From positions 105,150,001-105,214,000 of the forward strand of contig NC_092589.1 of NCBI RefSeq assembly GCF_047663525.1: a stretch of DNA of 64,000 nt. Reading direction: 5' to 3'. The first letter of the stretch is position 1. Each line of letters opens with the position of its first letter. The notes below the pieces were generated by a model. The model saw nothing but the letters and a program-made list of their open reading frames with translations, ran no database searches and was not told the DNA's origin. Shown piece by piece: positions 56,477 through 64,000 of the stretch. A program made the position numbers and the translations under genes. This stretch comes from Anas platyrhynchos (taxonomy: Eukaryota > Chordata > Aves > Anseriformes > Anatidae).

Positions 56477-57213
56477 CCTTTTTGTCTGTAGGGTATGAGA
56501 TGACATCTTCAACACTTCGCTCTTCCCCCCTGCCGTGCTGCCCAAGCGCCCCTTGCCCTGCCCAAGCCCTGCGCAAAGCTGCGGCGCGCAGCGGGGGCGC
56601 ACGGGGAGGCCTGCGGGCTCCCTCTGCTGTCCCTGCGGGGTCAGAGCCGCCAGGAAAAGGATCCTGGGGTCGGGCAGAGACGGATCCTGGTCCCTACAAA
56701 CCCCTCTGCAGCCCTGCAAGGGTCTGCCTGTGCCCCCTGCCTTGCTGTGCCCCGGGGACACCAGCCCCTGCTGGCCCTCTGCTCCCCAGGGGATGGGGAC
56801 GGGCAGCTGCGGGAAAATTGTCCTTGTCTCATGGCTGCTCCTCCACTGGGGGATTTTTATGCCTTGTGCAGGTAGCTGGGTTTAAAAAGCGGTGCTCAGA
56901 GCCAGAGAAACATCTCTGGGTTGTCCTGCTTGGTAAGGGAGCATGGTGCCAGGGAAGGGATGGTGCCAGGGAAGGGATGGTGTCCCTGGGGAACGCAGAG
57001 GCCACTTTGCAGAGCTGCTTTTGAGCTTCAAAAGATGGGAGCTGAGGCTCTGGGCTCCAGATTTTGGGCAGCCTGGGGAAAATGAGGCTGGAAGCAGCTG
57101 ATGGAGGCTGGTGCTCAGCAGGACCAGCTCATATGTGAGCCCTAGGGCCAGGGTGGGGATGGGGAAGGAGCCCAGGCGAAAGAGGCTGCAAACTGCTTTG
57201 TCTTAAAGAATTC

Positions 57214-57702
57214 ATGTGGCAGCACTGCAGAAAAGGGCATAGACAGCAACTTAAATACTGGAAAATAACAGAAAAACTAGAGAAGAAATGGGGGCAGTCA
57301 CAAGGGAAGGCAACTACTGTGGAAAACTGGAGGAGATGCAACTCTAATGCGGAACAGGTAATGAATGGTTATGTAATGGTTGCTGCATCCATGCGTGATG
57401 GATCTGGGATGCCTAAATCATGGAAATTTTTCTCAAACAGTAGTAATTTGGCTGCAGAGCTGTATCTGTTAACAAAACGAAATAATGTCTCTTCTGCCCC
57501 AAGCACTGCTATGGGAAAGGAGGAGAGAGTAGATTTGTTACAGGTTTTAGAAGGAAGGGGGGGGATGGGACATGACGCATCTTCTGGCTTTTTTTTTTTT
57601 GGTGGTGTGTTGAAGTTACAGTCACAGGAAACCATCTCATGGAGGTTTCTTTTCCCCCTGCCTTCAGCTGGGTGTGTCGGCAGGCACAGCTGGGGCAGCT
57701 GA
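57214..57702 (+). other. Unrecognised AT-rich ORF, 162 codons
   Basis: An open frame starting MWQHCRKGHRQQ in a stretch (about 57190-57560) clearly lower in GC than its neighbours and with a mixed, protein-like composition. I recognise no domain. It could be a decayed transposable-element coding fragment, a lineage-specific exon or chance. There is no visible promoter, and the last third runs through a T12 run into GC-rich sequence, so at most the first 115 or so codons look natural. Confidence 0.25.
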
Positions 57703-59292
57703 GCCCCTGGGCTGGCTGCTGAGCGCCGTGATGGATGCCAGGCAGCAGGGCTAATCAAATCATCCGCCCTAATCCCTTTACCCTCAGCGAAACTTGCATT
57801 TCGGCTCATTAACGCTGAGGCCAGAGTGGGACAGGCCAGGTTTATGCTCATTACTCACTGCCTTCACAAGCACGCTTGTGCCTGTCTCATCTTTCACGTC
57901 CTCGCGTGTATTTGGGATCTTTCCTACTGCTGCCTGGTTGTGCACAGGGACTGACCAGCAGTAGGGTCCCCTGCACCTTGTTCTGCCCCCATGGGGTCAC
58001 TGCTGGGCCCCGTGATGAAGTTTGCCCTGGCAGAGCAACAGACCACGGTACGAAAGGAGCCTGCTGGTCCCATCTTGAGGTGACTGTGACCAAACCCAGC
58101 CAAATACTGAACTTCCCAGGCTCTGCAGGGCTGTTTCTGGCAGATGCCACCAGAAAAGCAGTGAGAAGGATCACCCTTTGCTGTCCTGCCTCGGTCTCCT
58201 CGGTTGTGGACTTCCACGGTTTTGGGGCTGCTTTTCTTTGAAGGACATGGGGGCTCCTGGCTGCTTTGTGAGCAGGGCAAGCTAAGTTTTTGGAGCAAGA
58301 GAAAAGCAGCTGGGGACACTTGGTGCTGTGGTCACTGAGATGCACCAGAAAAGCTGCCGTGCAGGAGCAAGGGACCAGCTCGGGCGGCCTTCCTGTGTAT
58401 GCATTTCATGTGAGTAAAGGCAGAGGAATGTAACCCAAAGGAAGCTGCAGTGGAAATATCCGCTTGTGGTGACTGACAGGCTCCTGTAATTTTCCATGTG
58501 TGGCAAGAGTTGGGGCGCGCTGTCTGTGATCAGGGCGCCGCAATTAAAACCCCCTTTGGGCCTAAAATCCCCTGGAAATGGCTGCCCCCAGATGCAGTTG
58601 TGTGATGGAGGAGGACGGGCTGTGGGGTTGGCTGTGGCTATCTGCTGGCAGCAGGGCAGGGTGGAGGTGCCTGCTGAGGAGGTGGCAGGAGATAGCAGGG
58701 CCCTACAGGGTGCTGGCAGGCCTCCCTGCCCCTCCTGCCCCAGGGATCACCGTCCTGGGGGGGGGCTGGAGCTGCCCCCTGCCTCCTGACCCCATACGGG
58801 GGCACCACCTTGGCTGTGGAACACGATGGCCTAGAAAAGTTTCTCCCTGATAGCCAACCCCATGGTTGATGTAGGAGGCTGGGATAGCCTCGATGGCCTC
58901 ACAGCCTCTTTGTTTTTTAACAGGAACAGGTCTTATGGCTTGGGGTGTCCTACAGCAGGTTTGGAGGCCATCACGGGTGGGTTTTTCAGGGCGCTGGGAT
59001 GTGGTCTTTGGGTGCACAAAAAAACAGGATGGGGTTTTTGGGTCCCAGGGCTGGGGTGCGTACTGAGCCCTCAGTGTTTGGGGTGCTGTCAGCATGCAGA
59101 CCCTAAATGGGACAAATGCCCTAAACCCACTGCCTGGGCTGGCCTTTTTGGGGGCTGCCAGCTGAGGGGAGCCCGGCCCCAGGTCTGTGATGTGGAATGT
59201 GTGACTGGTTTGAACTTATGGGGTCTGGGGGCAGCGCCTCAGGTTCCTATAGGGAGAAAGGGGCCCCGGGCCCATGGGGCGCCTCAGCACCC

Positions 59293-59314
59293 GGGGGGGG
59301 GGGGGGGGGGGGGG
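59293..59314. repeat. G22 homopolymer upstream of RRM2
   Basis: Twenty-two consecutive G on the plus strand about 255 bp upstream of the RRM2 start; able to form G-quadruplexes. Confidence 0.95.
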
Positions 59315-59339
59315 CACAGAGACCCCGGGGGCGTGGCCT

Positions 59340-59569
59340 GCCCGCTCGGTGGGCGTGGCCTCCGCGAGCGCGCCAAAACCTCCTTGCCCCTCTTCCTGGC
59401 GCCACAATGGGAGGCGGGCCTCTGGCCGGCCTCCCGCCCAATGAGCGCCGCGCTCGGGGCGCGGCTCGGGCTCTGATTGGCCGGCGGGCGTTGTGGCGCC
59501 AAGTTCGAAGGGGTATATAAAGGGGGCGGCGGAGCCCCTCGCCCCCCAGTCGCTCTCCGCGCCGCCGCC
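59340..59569 (+). promoter_or_regulatory. RRM2: RRM2 promoter and short 5'UTR
   Basis: TATATAA at 59514-59520 places the transcription start near 59545, giving a 5'UTR of only about 25 nt. A CCAAT box at 59438-59442 and an inverted one (ATTGG) at 59476-59480 fit NF-Y. A perfect E2F site, TTTGGCGC on the minus strand, lies at 59370-59377, and a GGCGCCAA element lies at 59495-59502 next to the TATA box. This matches the S-phase, E2F- and NF-Y-dependent control known for RRM2. Confidence 0.85.
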
Positions 59570-63808
<4,239 letters not shown>

Positions 63809-64000
63809 GTAAGGCTAACACACAGATCTGTCGTGGGGAGAAGACCATAATAAGTTTAATTTCTTCCAGAAACCCAAATCCTCAAATGGCTGCAGCGCTA
63901 TTGGTATAACTTACAGATTCAGTTATTAGTCCTGCTGTTAGGAACTGTTTGGGTACCCACAGCAGAAAAGGCACAAGAACACTAATGAAAGACACGTAGG
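63809..64000 (+). other. RRM2: RRM2 intron 9, truncated by window end
   Basis: Starts at the donor GTAAGG. The last coding exon (about 50-58 residues, C-terminal RRM1-binding tail) should lie just beyond 64000. Confidence 0.8.

Larger units (their letters stand above)
47951..59280. other. CYS1-RRM2 intergenic region
   Basis: About 11 kb between the divergent starts of CYS1 and RRM2. It holds two CR1 fragments, several simple repeats and one unrecognised AT-rich ORF (57214-57702). Other ORFs up to 253 codons (56263-57024) cross simple repeats or lack any family feature. A CTCF-like CCACCAGGGGGG at 51141-51152 is noted without other support. Confidence 0.6.

Noticed and set aside
56263-57024. 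253-codon ORF in the CYS1-RRM2 interval
   Set aside because: Runs through the ATT microsatellite and GC-rich unique sequence; no family feature or splice context.

Overview
The window is vertebrate nuclear DNA, most likely from a bird. The evidence is truncated CR1 (chicken repeat 1) LINE tails, compact introns, very GC-rich first exons, and four split genes whose products match GRHL1, KLF11, CYS1 and RRM2. The order and orientation GRHL1(+) - KLF11(+) - CYS1(-) - RRM2(+) is the human 2p25.1 arrangement. I cannot name the species from sequence alone. All exons were placed by hand from splice sites, reading phase and recalled family sequence; no search was run.

Layout. 1-2545 is flanking DNA ending in a CCTCAGGAACGG/TTTATTTATT minisatellite that abuts the GRHL1 CpG promoter. 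2907-29004 holds a complete 16-exon GRHL1 coding region (629 codons, or 617 with an internal GC-AG donor in exon 10), followed by a roughly 2 kb 3'UTR with two Pumilio-type sites. KLF11 begins about 0.6 kb after the likely GRHL1 poly(A) signal: four coding exons, 31623-38647, 514 codons, with an intron 1 that contains a second minisatellite (CCTGAGGGG/GATATC). CYS1 (cystin-1, a ciliary membrane protein) lies on the minus strand, 47762 to 41782. It has three small in-phase exons encoding only about 105 residues, and intron 2 opens with a 211-bp (TTCCC)n array. 48-59.3 kb is intergenic, with CR1 fragments, a 140-bp pyrimidine tract and one unrecognised AT-rich ORF. RRM2 starts at 59570 behind a TATA/CCAAT/E2F promoter; nine coding exons are present and the last lies beyond the window.

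Function. The genes share a neighbourhood, not a pathway: an epithelial transcription factor (GRHL1), a TGF-beta-inducible SIN3-recruiting repressor (KLF11), a cilium protein (CYS1) and the small subunit of ribonucleotide reductase (RRM2). No operon-like or mobile gene system, CRISPR array, tRNA or rRNA was found. The points most worth checking are the short CYS1 and its repeat-abutted splice donor, the GRHL1 alternative donor and candidate alternative first exon, and the phased KLF sites in the KLF11 promoter.
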